DNA of 64,000 bases from Streptomyces sp. NBC_01439 (GCF_036227605.1 NZ_CP109487.1:4903501-4967500), one strand, 5' to 3'. Shown: positions 7,239 to 18,864, numbered from the stretch's first letter. Notes: a model not told the origin generated them from the sequence alone. Program-made: numbers and translations.

Positions 7239-8516
7239 ATGGGTGAGGTCTTCGCCGGTCGGTACGAGCTGATCGATCCGATCGGACGCGGTGGCGCGGG
7301 TGCCGTGTGGCGGGCCTGGGACCACCGCCGCCGACGCTACGTGGCCGCGAAGGTCCTCCTGCAGAGCGACGCCCACACGCTCCTGCGGTTCGTACGGGAG
7401 CAGGCGCTGCGGATCGACCATCCGCACGTACTGGCTCCGGCCAGCTGGGCGGCCGACGACGACAAGGTCCTGTTCACCATGGACCTGGTCGGCGGCGGCT
7501 CGCTCGGCCATGTGATCGGGGACTACGGGCCCCTGCCGCCCCGGTTCGTGTGCGCCCTGCTCGACCAACTGCTGTCGGGGCTCGCGGCGGTGCACGCCGA
7601 AGGCGTGGTGCACCGCGACATCAAACCGGCCAACATCTTGATGGAGGCCACCGGAACCGGGCGGCCGCACCTGCGGCTGTCCGACTTCGGCATCTCCATG
7701 CGCAAGGGCGAGCCCAGGCTGACCGAGACCGACCTCGTGGTCGGCACGCCGGGCTATTTCGCCCCCGAACAACTCCTGGGCGCCGAGCCCGACTTCCCCG
7801 CCGACCTCTTCGCCGTGGGGCTGGTCGCCCTGTACCTCCTCCAGGGCCGCAAGCCCGACTCCCGGGCACTGGTGGAGCACTTCTTCGCGCAGGGCACCCC
7901 GGGCGCCCCCGAAGGCGTTCCCGCACCGCTCTGGGACGTCATCGCCGGTCTCCTGCAGCCGGACCCCCAGAGCCGGTTCCGGACGGCCACAGGGGCGCGC
8001 AAGGCCCTTGCCGAGGCCGTGGAGCTGATGCCCCCGCCCGCCCCGGACGAGGAACCGGTGGAGGTGTTCGACCAACTGGGCCCGCTGCCGCCCGGATTCG
8101 GCCCGCAGGGGCCGCCGGACACGGCACCCGGGACCCCGCAGGCCCCCGCCGCCGAGGCCCCGGCGCCTGCGGCTGCCGCCTCCGTGACCGTGCCCGCGGA
8201 GCCGGTCCGGACCGACCCGCGCACCACGGCGCGGACCGCTCCGGCGGCCCGGCCCGCGCCGCCGGCCCCGTATCCGGCCGCTGCCGCCGTCCCGGCCTCC
8301 CCCGCCGTCCCGTCCCAGGTGCCCTCGTACGGCCCCTCGGAGACGGGCAGCTTCCACCTGCCGCCGCCGGCTGCGCCGGCCCCCTCGGCCCCCGCCGGGG
8401 CGCCGGTCCGGGCGGGCGGCGGGATCGCCCCGCCCCCGGCGAAAGCGGTGGCCTCCCTGCTCGCCGCGGCGCTGCTCTGCTTCGCCGTGGGCGTCTGGGC
8501 CCTCACGCAGCTGTAG
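7239..8516 (+). CDS. membrane-anchored Ser/Thr protein kinase (Hanks type)
   Basis: A 425-residue kinase with all core motifs: glycine loop GRGGAGAVW (about 13-21), VAAKVLL lysine, catalytic loop HRDIKPANIL at about 126-135, DFG at about 150 and the APEQ activation-segment end. After the kinase domain (about 1-270) comes a Pro/Ala-rich linker (about 275-395) and one C-terminal hydrophobic helix (LLAAALLCFAVGVWAL) that would anchor the enzyme with the catalytic part inside. There is no PASTA or other extracellular sensor, so input probably comes from a partner. The convergent membrane/secreted protein gene overlaps its 3' end by 14 bases. Substrates are unknown. Confidence 0.92.
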   Translation: MGEVFAGRYELIDPIGRGGAGAVWRAWDHRRRRYVAAKVLLQSDAHTLLRFVREQALRIDHPHVLAPASWAADDDKVLFTMDLVGGGSLGHVIGDYGPLPPRFVCALLDQLLSGLAAVHAEGVVHRDIKPANILMEATGTGRPHLRLSDFGISMRKGEPRLTETDLVVGTPGYFAPEQLLGAEPDFPADLFAVGLVALYLLQGRKPDSRALVEHFFAQGTPGAPEGVPAPLWDVIAGLLQPDPQSRFRTATGARKALAEAVELMPPPAPDEEPVEVFDQLGPLPPGFGPQGPPDTAPGTPQAPAAEAPAPAAAASVTVPAEPVRTDPRTTARTAPAARPAPPAPYPAAAAVPASPAVPSQVPSYGPSETGSFHLPPPAAPAPSAPAGAPVRAGGGIAPPPAKAVASLLAAALLCFAVGVWALTQL

Positions 8517-9807
8517 CACCGCGCCGCCGCCCGAGCAGCGTCCAACCGCCCAGCACCAGCAGCAGGACCGTCCCGGTGCCGAATCCGGCCCCCGCCACGA
8601 TCCGCATCGCGGAGTGCCGCTCGGCGGCCTCGGCGGCTTCCGGTGCGGTGAGTCCCTCCTTGGCCGCGGCCCGGTCCTCGTCGCCCACCCCGAAGCCTTC
8701 CGCGGCCGGACCCTCCGTGTACGCGGGTGCCTTGGCCGGCGTACCGGTGACGTCCAGCCGCAGGGTCAGCGGCACGGGCGCCGCGTCCTCGGTGAAGTCG
8801 GCGACCTTCGCGCCCATGGTCACCGCCACGTAGTACCAGCCCGCGACGGAGACGGGCTGCACGCTCGATGCGCCCGCGAAACGGTTCTCGTACGTGACGG
8901 GCGGGGTCTTCTCCAGGGTGATCCCGGCCTGCTTGCCGTCGTACGAGGTGTCCTTGTCGGAGATCAGGCCCCGGTAGGGGCTGTAGAGGGCGACGGTGAG
9001 TCCGCCCGACGCCGATCCGTAGTTCTTCGTCATCTTGGCGGCAGCCAGCTCGGCGCCGAGGCCGAGCTGCTGCCCCCAGTCCAGGGGGACCCGGTAGAAG
9101 CGGGTCTGCCCGGGCCGCATCTCGTCGCGCCACACGCCGGCGCCGAGGGCGCGGGCGTCGTTGAAGCCGGTGCCGCCACTGCGGGGCACCGCCTCGGTAC
9201 CGGGCAGCACGGGGGCGCCCGAGGGCCAGCCGCTGGGCGCGGCCGTGGGGGCGCCCGGGCCACGGCCGGGCTCCCGCTGGACCTTGATCTCCAGCGGCCA
9301 GGGGCTCTGGTCGTAGCCCTTGGCCGAGGTCCGCGTGACCTTGGCGTAGTACACGCCCGCGGGCGCGCAGTCCTCGTCCTCGGCGCCCCGGCGGACACCG
9401 GCGGCGCCGATCGGGTAGGGGTCGTAGCCGAAGTTCGCCCGGCCGCCGCTCCGGGGGCAGGAACGCCCGGCGGTGGTCATGATCTCCACGTCGATGCCGT
9501 CGCCGCCGGAGACCTTCGCGCCCGCCGCGGGACGGACCACGGCGGAGACGTAGACGTCGGACCCGTCCTGGTCGAGGACGAGCCGGTACACGCGTTCCCC
9601 CGGCCCGAGCGTGTCCCGGTAGACGTTCCCGGCCTCGATCTTCGGGGCGTCGGCCGTGGAGGGCTTACCCTCGATCGACTTGGCACCGTCCGCGGCCCGG
9701 TAGGTCGGCAGCGGTCCCGGCGCGGCCCCGTCGGCGTACGCGACCCCCGGCGCTCCCGCGACCATGCTCAGGGCCGCCGCCCACGCCGTCGTCCGTCCCC
9801 GAACCAT
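8503..9807 (-). CDS. secreted membrane-anchored protein of unknown function
   Basis: A 434-residue protein with a signal peptide (MVRGRTTAWAAALSMVAGAP, cleavage near AYA-DG) and a C-terminal transmembrane helix (VLLLVLGGWTLL) followed by RRR, so type I topology outside the cell. The ectodomain has two beta-rich segments with matching phrasing (GERVYRLVLDQDGSDVYVSA and GQTRFYRVPLDWGQQLGLGA), suggesting tandem related domains of the kind found beside actinobacterial VWA and secretion proteins. ATG 9807 gives the best signal peptide; a TTG at 9840 is the alternative. It converges on the kinase gene with a 14-base 3' overlap. I do not recognise an enzymatic motif. Confidence 0.8.
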   Translation of the reverse strand: MVRGRTTAWAAALSMVAGAPGVAYADGAAPGPLPTYRAADGAKSIEGKPSTADAPKIEAGNVYRDTLGPGERVYRLVLDQDGSDVYVSAVVRPAAGAKVSGGDGIDVEIMTTAGRSCPRSGGRANFGYDPYPIGAAGVRRGAEDEDCAPAGVYYAKVTRTSAKGYDQSPWPLEIKVQREPGRGPGAPTAAPSGWPSGAPVLPGTEAVPRSGGTGFNDARALGAGVWRDEMRPGQTRFYRVPLDWGQQLGLGAELAAAKMTKNYGSASGGLTVALYSPYRGLISDKDTSYDGKQAGITLEKTPPVTYENRFAGASSVQPVSVAGWYYVAVTMGAKVADFTEDAAPVPLTLRLDVTGTPAKAPAYTEGPAAEGFGVGDEDRAAAKEGLTAPEAAEAAERHSAMRIVAGAGFGTGTVLLLVLGGWTLLGRRRGATAA

Positions 9808-9824
9808 CACGCCCACCCCGAGTT

Positions 9825-9836
9825 TGCTTGCGCAAG
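9825..9836. promoter_or_regulatory. 12-bp perfect palindrome upstream of secreted protein gene
   Basis: GCTTGCGCAAGC lies 18 bases upstream of the chosen ATG, within the promoter/leader region. The arms are flanked by TTT on one side and AAA on the other, giving a dyad typical of a repressor or activator site. The cognate factor is unknown. Confidence 0.4.
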
Positions 9837-9879
9837 CCAAATCTTTACATAACGGAAGTTTTCGTCACAGAGCAGCACA

Positions 9880-9910
9880 AAGCCCCGGCAGCAGCGGCAG
9901 CCGGGGCTTC
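9880..9910 (-). terminator. terminator after DLW-39 gene
   Basis: Inverted repeat AAGCCCCGGC / GCCGGGGCTT with a 10-base loop, beginning 19 bases past the stop of the small minus-strand gene and facing the secreted-protein promoter. The short T stretch on the minus strand supports termination. Confidence 0.7.
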
Positions 9911-9929
9911 ATGGGATCAGCCTTGGGTC

Positions 9930-10064
9930 TCACACACCGGAACCAGAGGGCACGGAGTCAGTTGCCTCCGTCCACAGGTCCTGCTCGGCGCGGTCCGCCT
10001 GGATCTGGCGGTACACGAGGAGCCCGCCGATGGCGGCCAGTGCGACCAGGAGCAGCTTCTTCAC
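9930..10064 (-). CDS. DLW-39 family small membrane protein
   Basis: A 44-residue protein: a basic start (VKK), one hydrophobic helix (LLLVALAAIGGLLVY), then RQIQADRAEQDLWTEATDS. The internal DLW and the length match the actinobacterial DLW-39 family of uncharacterised small proteins found near gyrA/tRNA-Ile. GTG 10064 has GAGG seven bases upstream (minus strand). The frame continues upstream without coding character. A single membrane helix with N-terminus inside is predicted; function unknown. Confidence 0.85.
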   Translation of the reverse strand: MKKLLLVALAAIGGLLVYRQIQADRAEQDLWTEATDSVPSGSGV

Positions 10065-10118
10065 CGCGCGACCTCGTCTTTCGTTGACGTAGGGGACTTC
10101 TGGCGCCCAACAATACAC

Positions 10119-10138
10119 ACCGACCGATACCGATCGGT
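10119..10138. promoter_or_regulatory. dyad ACCGATCGGT in the DLW-39 promoter region
   Basis: A perfect 10-bp palindrome ACCGATCGGT (10129-10138), preceded by a related half-site ACCGACCGAT. It lies 55-75 bases upstream of the DLW-39 start, between it and the tRNA-Ile terminator. This resembles a TetR-type operator, but no regulator is assigned. Confidence 0.3.
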
Positions 10139-10168
10139 GACCTGGCGGTCCACCAACTGGCCCAACGA

Positions 10169-10202
10169 CGAAGACCCCCAGGCCTTGGCCTGGGGGTCTT
10201 CG
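10169..10202 (-). terminator. terminator of tRNA-Ile
   Basis: A perfect 16-bp inverted repeat (CGAAGACCCCCAGGCC and its complement) separated by two bases, starting 7 bases past the tRNA 3' end. Very stable hairpin; probably rho-independent. Confidence 0.85.
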
Positions 10203-10208
10203 ACACTG

Positions 10209-10282
10209 TGGGGCTAACAGGATTTGAACCTGTGGCCTCATCCTTATCAGGGATGCGCTCTAACCAACTGAGCTATAGCCCC
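10209..10282 (-). tRNA. tRNA-Ile (anticodon GAT)
   Basis: A 74-base minus-strand cloverleaf: acceptor GGGGCTA with matching 3' TAGCCCC and discriminator A. The D-arm is AGCTCAGTTGGTTAGAGC. The anticodon stem CATCC/GGATG frames CTGATAA (anticodon GAT), and the T-arm is ACAGGTTCAAATCCTGT. CCA is not encoded. tRNA-Ile followed by gyrA-linked genes is a common actinobacterial arrangement. Confidence 0.97.
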
Positions 10283-10399
10283 ATCCGCGCTGCGCGCTGA
10301 CTCCTGAAGGTTAGCGCACAGACCCGGTCAGGCCAAAATCCGTTGTGCGGGGGCGTCTGCGCAGGTCATCCGACCCGTCACGGGCGCCCGGCACAGGGC

Positions 10400-11032
10400 C
10401 TACTCGTCCTCGGCGAGGGTGAGCTCCACACCGCCGACGAAGCCCGCCGACAGGTTGTAGATGAACGCGCCCAGCGTCGCCAGTGCCGTCGCCAGCACCA
10501 CGTCGATCACCGCGATGACCGACGTGAAGATCAGAACGCGCGGCAGCGACAGGAACGACTGGAGGTCGAAGCCGTTGCCCTCGTTCGAACCGGTCGCCTC
10601 GCTGATCGTGCCGCCGACGGTCGAGAAGACGCCCATCGCGTCCATGACCATCCACAGCACGGCCGCCGCCACGATCGTGCAGATGCCGAGCGCGATCGAC
10701 AGCAGGAAGCTGACCTTCATGACCGACCACGGGTCGGCCTTGGCCACCCGCAGCCGCGCCTTGCGGGTGCGGGGGGCCGTACGGACCCCCGCACGCGGCT
10801 TGCGCTGCGCGCCCGCCCCCGCGCCGCCCTGCGCCGTCCCGGGGCCCGAAGGCGCCGGGTAGGCCTGCGGCGGGTGGTACGGCTGTGCGGGCTTGTCCTG
10901 GCCGGCGTCCGCGCCGACCGACGACTTCGGACCTCGAGTGTCCGTCACGGTTCCCCCCTGGGAGTCCGCGGCAGGGCCACGGGCACCGTTCGCTCCAGTC
11001 TTGGCCGGTCCGGCGCCCGTGGCTCCACTCAC
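10400..11032 (-). CDS. DUF3566 membrane protein downstream of gyrA
   Basis: A 210-residue protein with a disordered Gly/Ala/Pro-rich N-terminus (about 1-95). A DUF3566-type domain follows: a basic stretch (RKARLRVAKADPWSVMKVSF) entering helix 1 (LLSIALGICTIVAAAVLWMV), a soluble loop, and helix 2 (VLIFTSVIAVIDVVLATALA). It ends in acidic residues. GTG 11032 lies three bases past the gyrA stop, so it is the distal gene of a gyrB-gyrA unit, as in mycobacteria (Rv0007-like position). It is a membrane protein proposed to act in cell-envelope growth; no catalytic motif is visible. Confidence 0.85.
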   Translation of the reverse strand: MSGATGAGPAKTGANGARGPAADSQGGTVTDTRGPKSSVGADAGQDKPAQPYHPPQAYPAPSGPGTAQGGAGAGAQRKPRAGVRTAPRTRKARLRVAKADPWSVMKVSFLLSIALGICTIVAAAVLWMVMDAMGVFSTVGGTISEATGSNEGNGFDLQSFLSLPRVLIFTSVIAVIDVVLATALATLGAFIYNLSAGFVGGVELTLAEDE

Positions 11033-11035
11033 GAC

Positions 11036-13657
11036 TTACTCCTCGTGCTCCCCGGCCGAGGGCTGCGTGCCCTCGGCTGCCTCGGCGACCTGTCCGTCGG
11101 CCACCTCGGTGTCGTTCTCGTCGGCCTCGACCTCGTCAGCTTCCTGACCGGCCTCGGCGTTGCGGGCGATGCCGACCACGGCATCGCGCTTGCCCAGGTT
11201 GATCAGCTGGACGCCCATGGTGTCACGGCCGGTCTCCCTGACTTCGTTGACGCGCGTGCGAATCACACCACCGCCGAGCGTGATGGCGAGAATCTCGTCG
11301 CTCTCGTCGACCACGAGCGCTCCGACGAGCGAGCCGCGGTCCTCCACGATCTTGGCGGCCTTGATGCCCAGACCGCCACGGCCCTGGACGCGGTACTCGT
11401 CGACCGGCGTCCGCTTGGCGTAGCCGCCGTCGGTCGCGGTGAAGACGAACGTACCCGGCCTCACCACGTTCATGGACAGCAGTTCGTCACCTTCACGGAA
11501 ACTCATGCCCTTCACGCCCGAGGTGGCGCGGCCCATCGGGCGCAGCGCGTCGTCGGTCGCCGTGAAGCGGATCGACTGCGCCTTCTTGCTGATCAGCAGC
11601 AGGTCGTCCTCGGCGGACACCAGCTCCGCACCGATCAGCTCGTCAGCAGTGCCCTCGGCACCGTCGGCGCCGGTCTCCCGGAGGTTGATGGCGATGACGC
11701 CGCCCGAGCGGGGCGAGTCGTAGTCCTTGAGCGCCGTCTTCTTCACGAGGCCGCCCTTGGTGGCCAGGATCAGGTAGGGCGCCGCCTCGTAGTCGCGGAT
11801 CGCGAGGATCTGGGCGATCTTCTCGTCCGGCTGGAAGGCCAGCAGGTTCGCGACGTGCTGCCCGCGGGCGTCACGGCCGGCGTCCGGCAGCTCGTACGCC
11901 TTGGACCGGTAGACGCGGCCCTTGTTCGTGAAGAACAGCAGCCAGTGGTGCGTGGTGGACACGAAGAAGTGGTCGACCAGGTCGTCCTGCTTCAGCTTGG
12001 TGCCGCGCACGCCCTTGCCGCCGCGCTTCTGCGAGCGGTAGTCCTCGGTCTTGGTGCGCTTGACGTAGCCGCCGTGCGTGATCGTGACGACGATGTCCTC
12101 TTCGGCGATCAGGTCCTCGATGGACATGTCACCGTCGAAGGGCACCAGCTTGGAACGCCGGTCGTCGCCGAACTTCTCGACGATCGCCGCCAGTTCCTCG
12201 CTGACGATGGAGCGCTGGCGCTCCTCCGAGGCCAGGATGGCGTTGTACTCGTTGATCTTGGCCTGGAGCTCGTCGTGCTCGGCGACGATCTTCTGCCGCT
12301 CCAGGGCCGCCAGGCGGCGGAGCTGCATCTCCAGGATCGCGTTCGCCTGGATCTCGTCGATCTCCAGGAGGCCCATCAGGCCCTCGCGCGCGATCTCGAC
12401 CGTGTTGCTGCGCCGGATGAGGGCGATGACCTCGTCGATCGCGTCCAGCGCCTTGAGCAGACCGCGCAGGATGTGGGCGCGCTCCTCCGCCTTGCGCAGG
12501 CGGAACTTCGTGCGCCGGACGATGACCTCGATCTGGTGCGTCACCCAGTGACGGATGAACGCGTCGATCGACAGCGTGCGCGGCACGCCGTCCACCAGCG
12601 CCAGCATGTTCGCGCCGAAGTTCGTCTGCAGCTCGGTGTGCTTGTAGAGGTTGTTCAGCACGACCTTGGCGACGGCGTCGCGCTTGAGCACGATCACCAG
12701 GCGCTGGCCGGTCCGCGACGAGGTCTCGTCACGGACGTCGGCGATGCCGCCGACCTTGCCGTCCTTCACCAGGTCCGCGATCTTCTGCGCGAGGTTGTCG
12801 GGGTTGGTCTGGTACGGGAGCTCCGTGACCACCAGGCACTGGCGGTTCTGGATCTCCTCGACCTCCACCACCGCGCGCATCGTGATGGAGCCGCGACCGG
12901 TCCGGTACGCCTCCTCGATGCCCTTGCGGCCCACGACCAGGGCGCCCGACGGGAAGTCCGGGCCCTTGATCCGCTCGATCAGCGCGTCCTGGAGCTCCTC
13001 GTGCGTGGCCTCCGGGTGCTCCAGCGCCCACTGGGCACCGGCCGCGACCTCGCGGAGGTTGTGCGGCGGAATGTTGGTGGCCATGCCGACCGCGATGCCG
13101 GCGCTGCCGTTGACCAGCAGGTTCGGGAAGCGCGCCGGCAGGACGGTGGGCTCCTGGTTGCGGCCGTCGTAGTTGTCCTGGAAGTCGACGGTCTCCTCGT
13201 CGATGTCCCGGAGCATCTCCATGGCCAGCGGCATGAGCTTGCACTCGGTGTAGCGCATCGCGGCCGCCGGGTCGTTGCCCGGGGAGCCGAAGTTGCCGTT
13301 GGAGTCCACGAGCGGCATGCGCATCGACCACGGCTGGGCCAGGCGGACCAGGGCGTCGTAGATCGAGCTGTCACCGTGCGGGTGGTAGGTGCCCATGACG
13401 TCGCCGACGACGCGGGCGCACTTGTAGAAGCCCTTCTCGGGCCGGTAGCCGCCGTCGTACATCGCGTACAGCACGCGGCGGTGCACCGGCTTGAGGCCGT
13501 CGCGCACGTCCGGCAGGGCGCGCGAGACGATGACGGACATCGCGTAGTCGAGGTAGGAGCGCTGCATCTCCGTCTCGAGCCCGACGGGCTCGATGCGCAG
13601 CACGGGCTGCGCCTCTTCCGCGGGATTCTCTGCGGTGGGGGTGGTTTCGTCGGCCAT
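11036..13657 (-). CDS. gyrA: DNA gyrase subunit A
   Basis: An 873-residue A subunit of DNA gyrase, which with GyrB introduces negative supercoils using ATP. The catalytic tyrosine is in MRYTECKLM. The quinolone-determining segment reads [20 protein letters not shown] with the Ser and Asp positions of sensitive enzymes, so no classic resistance substitution is seen. The C-terminal beta-pinwheel (from about 500) contains repeated (R/K)G-type blades, including [10 protein letters not shown], which fits the GyrA box. The tail is acidic ([19 protein letters not shown]). It begins 43 bases past the gyrB stop in the same direction. Confidence 0.98.
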   Translation of the reverse strand: MADETTPTAENPAEEAQPVLRIEPVGLETEMQRSYLDYAMSVIVSRALPDVRDGLKPVHRRVLYAMYDGGYRPEKGFYKCARVVGDVMGTYHPHGDSSIYDALVRLAQPWSMRMPLVDSNGNFGSPGNDPAAAMRYTECKLMPLAMEMLRDIDEETVDFQDNYDGRNQEPTVLPARFPNLLVNGSAGIAVGMATNIPPHNLREVAAGAQWALEHPEATHEELQDALIERIKGPDFPSGALVVGRKGIEEAYRTGRGSITMRAVVEVEEIQNRQCLVVTELPYQTNPDNLAQKIADLVKDGKVGGIADVRDETSSRTGQRLVIVLKRDAVAKVVLNNLYKHTELQTNFGANMLALVDGVPRTLSIDAFIRHWVTHQIEVIVRRTKFRLRKAEERAHILRGLLKALDAIDEVIALIRRSNTVEIAREGLMGLLEIDEIQANAILEMQLRRLAALERQKIVAEHDELQAKINEYNAILASEERQRSIVSEELAAIVEKFGDDRRSKLVPFDGDMSIEDLIAEEDIVVTITHGGYVKRTKTEDYRSQKRGGKGVRGTKLKQDDLVDHFFVSTTHHWLLFFTNKGRVYRSKAYELPDAGRDARGQHVANLLAFQPDEKIAQILAIRDYEAAPYLILATKGGLVKKTALKDYDSPRSGGVIAINLRETGADGAEGTADELIGAELVSAEDDLLLISKKAQSIRFTATDDALRPMGRATSGVKGMSFREGDELLSMNVVRPGTFVFTATDGGYAKRTPVDEYRVQGRGGLGIKAAKIVEDRGSLVGALVVDESDEILAITLGGGVIRTRVNEVRETGRDTMGVQLINLGKRDAVVGIARNAEAGQEADEVEADENDTEVADGQVAEAAEGTQPSAGEHEE

Positions 13658-13700
13658 TGCTGGTCAGAAATCCTTTCAGGCGGCGGTCAGCGGAGCCGAC

Positions 13701-15824
<2,124 letters not shown>

Positions 15825-15944
15825 CCGGTACCACGGACATGAATGGGGGTTTGCCGGTACCTGAGTCCGCATGTGCCGCCCTGAACCTCCTCTCTCCGAC
15901 TCCCCACATCCGGGGAGGGGCTCAAAGAGGCTCACACGGGCATC

Positions 15945-15959
15945 CAGCCCTTCGGGCTG
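15945..15959. terminator. hairpin downstream of the recF-DUF721 genes
   Basis: CAGCCC-TTC-GGGCTG inverted repeat, 47 bases beyond the DUF721 stop on the minus strand. It is the only stable stem in the roughly 300-base gap before gyrB and may end the upstream operon; there is no clear T tract. Confidence 0.45.
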
Positions 15960-16005
15960 TCAACCTCCGACTACCGTGAGGGACACCACCCGCCGGACCG
16001 GCTAC

Positions 16006-16539
16006 TCACCCGTAGGTGTCGCCCGGTCCCTTGCTGCCCGGCGCCCGCCACGGCCCGTAGCCCTTCGGCCGTCCGCCGGGCCCCTGGACCTTGATCAGGC
16101 GTACGGTGCCCTGCCCCAGATCCGCGTTCAGCCGCGCGACCAGCTGCGGAGCCAGCAGCTTCAGCTGAGCCGCCCACGCCGAGGAATCGCACCGCACGAC
16201 AAGCTCACGGTCCTCGTAGCGTTCCGGTTCACAGTGGGCCGCGATCTCCGGGCCGACGATCTCCGGCCAGCGCTCCATCACGCCCGCCACCGCCATCGGC
16301 ATCTCCCAGCCGCGTTCGGTGCGCAGCCGGTCCAGCGCCGCCATGAGCGGCATCGGGTCCCGGCCGTCCGCACGGGCTCCCGAGCGCAGCCCCGGCTGCT
16401 GGCGCTTCTTCCCGCCGGCCGCGTTGCCCCGGGCCCGCGCCTGCTCGCGCGCCGCCGCGAGGGCCTGGCGCGCGAGGTCCACCCCGGAGGGCTCCGGGGT
16501 CCTGCGACCCTCCTGCGGGTCCTTGGCGTGCTCGTTCAC
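16006..16539 (-). CDS. DUF721/DciA-like protein
   Basis: A 177-residue protein with a disordered basic N-terminus (about 1-60) and a DUF721 (DciA) domain at about 75-160 ([40 protein letters not shown]). DciA proteins are the ancestral bacterial loaders of the DnaB replicative helicase, so with dnaA, dnaN and dnaB this window holds most initiation factors. GTG 16539 overlaps the recF stop (16536-16538), showing coupled translation. Position between recF and gyrB is the standard actinobacterial one. Confidence 0.9.
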   Translation of the reverse strand: MNEHAKDPQEGRRTPEPSGVDLARQALAAAREQARARGNAAGGKKRQQPGLRSGARADGRDPMPLMAALDRLRTERGWEMPMAVAGVMERWPEIVGPEIAAHCEPERYEDRELVVRCDSSAWAAQLKLLAPQLVARLNADLGQGTVRLIKVQGPGGRPKGYGPWRAPGSKGPGDTYG

Positions 16540-17672
16540 AGCCGGGTCACCTCACCGCCGGACACCCCGAACCGCGTCCCCACCAGCACCCCCGGGACGT
16601 CGTCGTCGACCGCCGCCGTCACCAGGACCTGCTCGCCCGGGGCCACCAGCTCCGCCAGTCGCTCCCGGCGCCGCGCGTCCAGCTCGGCGAAGACGTCGTC
16701 GAGGATCAGCACCGGCTCGCTGCCCTCCGAGCGCAGCAGCTCGTAGGAGGCCAGCCGCAGCGCGAGCGCGTACGACCACGACTCCCCGTGGCTCGCGTAC
16801 CCCTTCGCGGGCAGCTCCCCGAGCCGCAGCACCACGTCGTCGCGGTGCGGGCCGACCAGGGTGACGCCGCGCTCGATCTCCTGCTTGCGCACTTCGGCCA
16901 GCGCGGCCAGCAGCACCTCGTAGAGGGCCTCGCGGGTGCGCGCCGCGGCGCTGTCCACCGGCTCGCCGGCCGAGGACTTGTAGGTCAGCCCGAGCGGGCC
17001 GCCGCCGGGCGCGAGCTGCTCGTAGGCCTTGTCCGCCAGGGGCAGCAGGGTCGCGATCAGATCCAGCCGCTGCGCTAGCAGCTCCGCACCCGCGCGGGCG
17101 AGGTGCTGGTCCCACACGTCGAGGGTGGAGAGGTCCAGGGAGCGGCCGCCGTGCCGGCGGGCCATCGCCGCCGACTTCAGCAAGGTGTTGCGCTGCTTGA
17201 GCACCCGCTCGTAGTCGGAGCGGACCGCGGCCATCCGCGGCGAGCGCGCCGTGACCAGCTCGTCCAGGAACCGCCGCCGCTCGCCCGGGTCGCCCTTGAC
17301 CAGGGCCAGGTCCTCCGGCGCGAACAGCACCGTTCGTATGATCCCCAGCACGTCCCGCGGCCTGACCTGCGAGGACCGGTTGATCCGGGCCCGGTTCGCC
17401 CGGCCGGGGTTGAGCTCCAGTTCCACCAGCTGCTGCCGCTCGCCCTGGGTGACGGCCGCGCGGATGATCGCCCGGTCCGCGCCCATCCGCACGAGCGGGG
17501 CGTCCGAGGAGACCCGGTGGCTGCCGAGGGTCGCGAGGTAGCCGATCGCCTCGACGAGGTTGGTCTTCCCCTGGCCGTTGGGGCCCACGAAAGCGGTGAC
17601 GCCCGGGTCGAGGGGAACCTCGGCCCGGGCGTACGAGCGGAAGTCGGCCAATGAGAGATGCGAAACGTGCAT
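16536..17672 (-). CDS. recF: RecF DNA repair/replication protein
   Basis: A 378-residue SMC-like ATPase that loads RecA at gaps with RecO/RecR. Walker A is [10 protein letters not shown] near residue 30; the ABC-type signature/Walker B region reads [17 protein letters not shown] and [13 protein letters not shown] near 300-325. ATG 17672 ([14 protein letters not shown]) matches the conserved start; upstream residues in the open frame look spurious. GGGAGG lies about 10 bases upstream. Family length is 360-400. Confidence 0.96.
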   Translation of the reverse strand: MHVSHLSLADFRSYARAEVPLDPGVTAFVGPNGQGKTNLVEAIGYLATLGSHRVSSDAPLVRMGADRAIIRAAVTQGERQQLVELELNPGRANRARINRSSQVRPRDVLGIIRTVLFAPEDLALVKGDPGERRRFLDELVTARSPRMAAVRSDYERVLKQRNTLLKSAAMARRHGGRSLDLSTLDVWDQHLARAGAELLAQRLDLIATLLPLADKAYEQLAPGGGPLGLTYKSSAGEPVDSAAARTREALYEVLLAALAEVRKQEIERGVTLVGPHRDDVVLRLGELPAKGYASHGESWSYALALRLASYELLRSEGSEPVLILDDVFAELDARRRERLAELVAPGEQVLVTAAVDDDVPGVLVGTRFGVSGGEVTRL

Positions 17673-17704
17673 ACGGCGCCGACCTCCCCCGGCTTCCAAC
17701 TACT

Positions 17705-17750
17705 CGCTGTGGTGCTGTACCGCTGTGGTGCTGTGGTTACCGCTGTGGTG
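17705..17750. repeat. three near-tandem copies of CGCTGTGGTG
   Basis: The 85-base gap between gnd and recF contains CGCTGTGGTG at 17705, 17721 and 17741, with repeat spacings of 16 and 20 bases and CTGT/TAC linkers. It sits 32-80 bases upstream of the recF start and may be polymerase-slippage derived or a regulator site. Confidence 0.7.
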
Positions 17751-17757
17751 CGAAGCG

Positions 17758-18633
17758 CTACTTCTTCTCGACCGCGTGGCCGCCGAACTGGTTGCGCAGC
17801 GCGGCGATCATCTTCATCTGCGGGGAGTCGTCCTGCCGCGAGGCGAAGCGCGCGAAGAGCGACGCGGTGATCGCGGGCAGCGGCACGGCGTTGTCGATCG
17901 CCGCCTCCACCGTCCAGCGTCCCTCGCCGGAGTCCTGGGCGAAGCCGCGCAGCTGCTCCAGGTGCTCGTCCTCGTCGAGGGCGTTCACGGCCAGGTCCAG
18001 CAGCCAGGAGCGGATGACGGTGCCCTCCTGCCAGGAGCGGAAGACCTCGCGGACGTCGGTGACCGAGTCCACCTTCTCCAGGAGCTCCCAGCCCTCGGCG
18101 TAGGCCTGCATCATGGCGTACTCGATGCCGTTGTGGACCATCTTCGCGAAGTGACCCGCGCCGACCTTGCCCGCGTGCACGGCGCCGAACTCGCCCTCGG
18201 GCTTGAGGGCGTCGAAGACCGGCTGTACGCGGGCCACGTCCTCGGCGGCGCCGCCGTACATGAGCGCGTAGCCGTTCTCCAGGCCCCACACGCCGCCGGA
18301 GACACCGCAGTCGACGAAGCCGATGCCCTTGGCCTTCAGCTCCTCGGCGTGCTTCTCGTCGTCGGTCCAGCGGGAGTTCCCGCCGTCGACGACGACGTCA
18401 CCGGGCGACAGCAGCTCGGCGAGCTCGTCGACCGTGGACTGGGTGGCCGCACCGGCCGGGACCATGACCCACACGACGCGGGGGGCCTGCAGGCTGTCCA
18501 CAAGCTCCTGCAGGCTGTGGACATCCGCGAGGTCCGGGTTGCGGTCGTATCCGATGACGGTGTGGCCTGCGCGGCGGATGCGCTCGCGCATGTTGCCGCC
18601 CATCTTGCCGAGACCGACGAGACCAAGCTCCAT
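17758..18633 (-). CDS. gnd: 6-phosphogluconate dehydrogenase, decarboxylating (short form)
   Basis: A 291-residue enzyme converting 6-phosphogluconate to ribulose 5-phosphate plus CO2 with NAD(P)+. The Rossmann motif GLVGLGKMGGNM is at the N-terminus; the substrate motifs VDCGVSGGVWGLENG and GHFAKMVHNGIEY carry the conserved Lys and Asn-Gly. Its length matches the roughly 300-residue GndA/YqeC type rather than the 470-residue type. ATG 18633 is preceded by AAGGA. Lying between dnaN and recF is a Streptomyces trait; there is no obvious functional link to replication. Confidence 0.95.
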   Translation of the reverse strand: MELGLVGLGKMGGNMRERIRRAGHTVIGYDRNPDLADVHSLQELVDSLQAPRVVWVMVPAGAATQSTVDELAELLSPGDVVVDGGNSRWTDDEKHAEELKAKGIGFVDCGVSGGVWGLENGYALMYGGAAEDVARVQPVFDALKPEGEFGAVHAGKVGAGHFAKMVHNGIEYAMMQAYAEGWELLEKVDSVTDVREVFRSWQEGTVIRSWLLDLAVNALDEDEHLEQLRGFAQDSGEGRWTVEAAIDNAVPLPAITASLFARFASRQDDSPQMKMIAALRNQFGGHAVEKK

Positions 18634-18820
18634 CAGGTGGTTCCTTAAGCGTTGTGGCCGTCTTTGCCGGGGCTTCCCCGGCCGTGTCCTCGCCGGACGC
18701 GCAGGGGGTCGCCCACCGGATCCGAGCCTACGCCGGGCCGTGGCGGCGGGCCTTGCGGGCGCTCCATGGCGGCCCGTCCGGCTTTCCCGGTTTTCCCGCC
18801 GCCCTCCCCAGCCTGTGGAC

Positions 18821-18864
18821 GACGTCGGGCCCGGTCCCGCTGCGTGCGAGACCGGGCCCGACGT
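18821..18864 (-). terminator. terminator of dnaN
   Basis: A perfect 16-bp inverted repeat (GACGTCGGGCCCGGTC and its complement) around a 12-base loop, beginning 14 bases after the dnaN stop. The left arm abuts a DnaA-box-like TGTGGACGA (18814-18822), probably fortuitous. Confidence 0.85.

Noticed and set aside
6405..10282. Two tRNA genes as borders of an integrated element
   Set aside because: No integrase, excisionase or direct repeat of a tRNA 3' end is present; the genes between fit conserved origin-proximal content.
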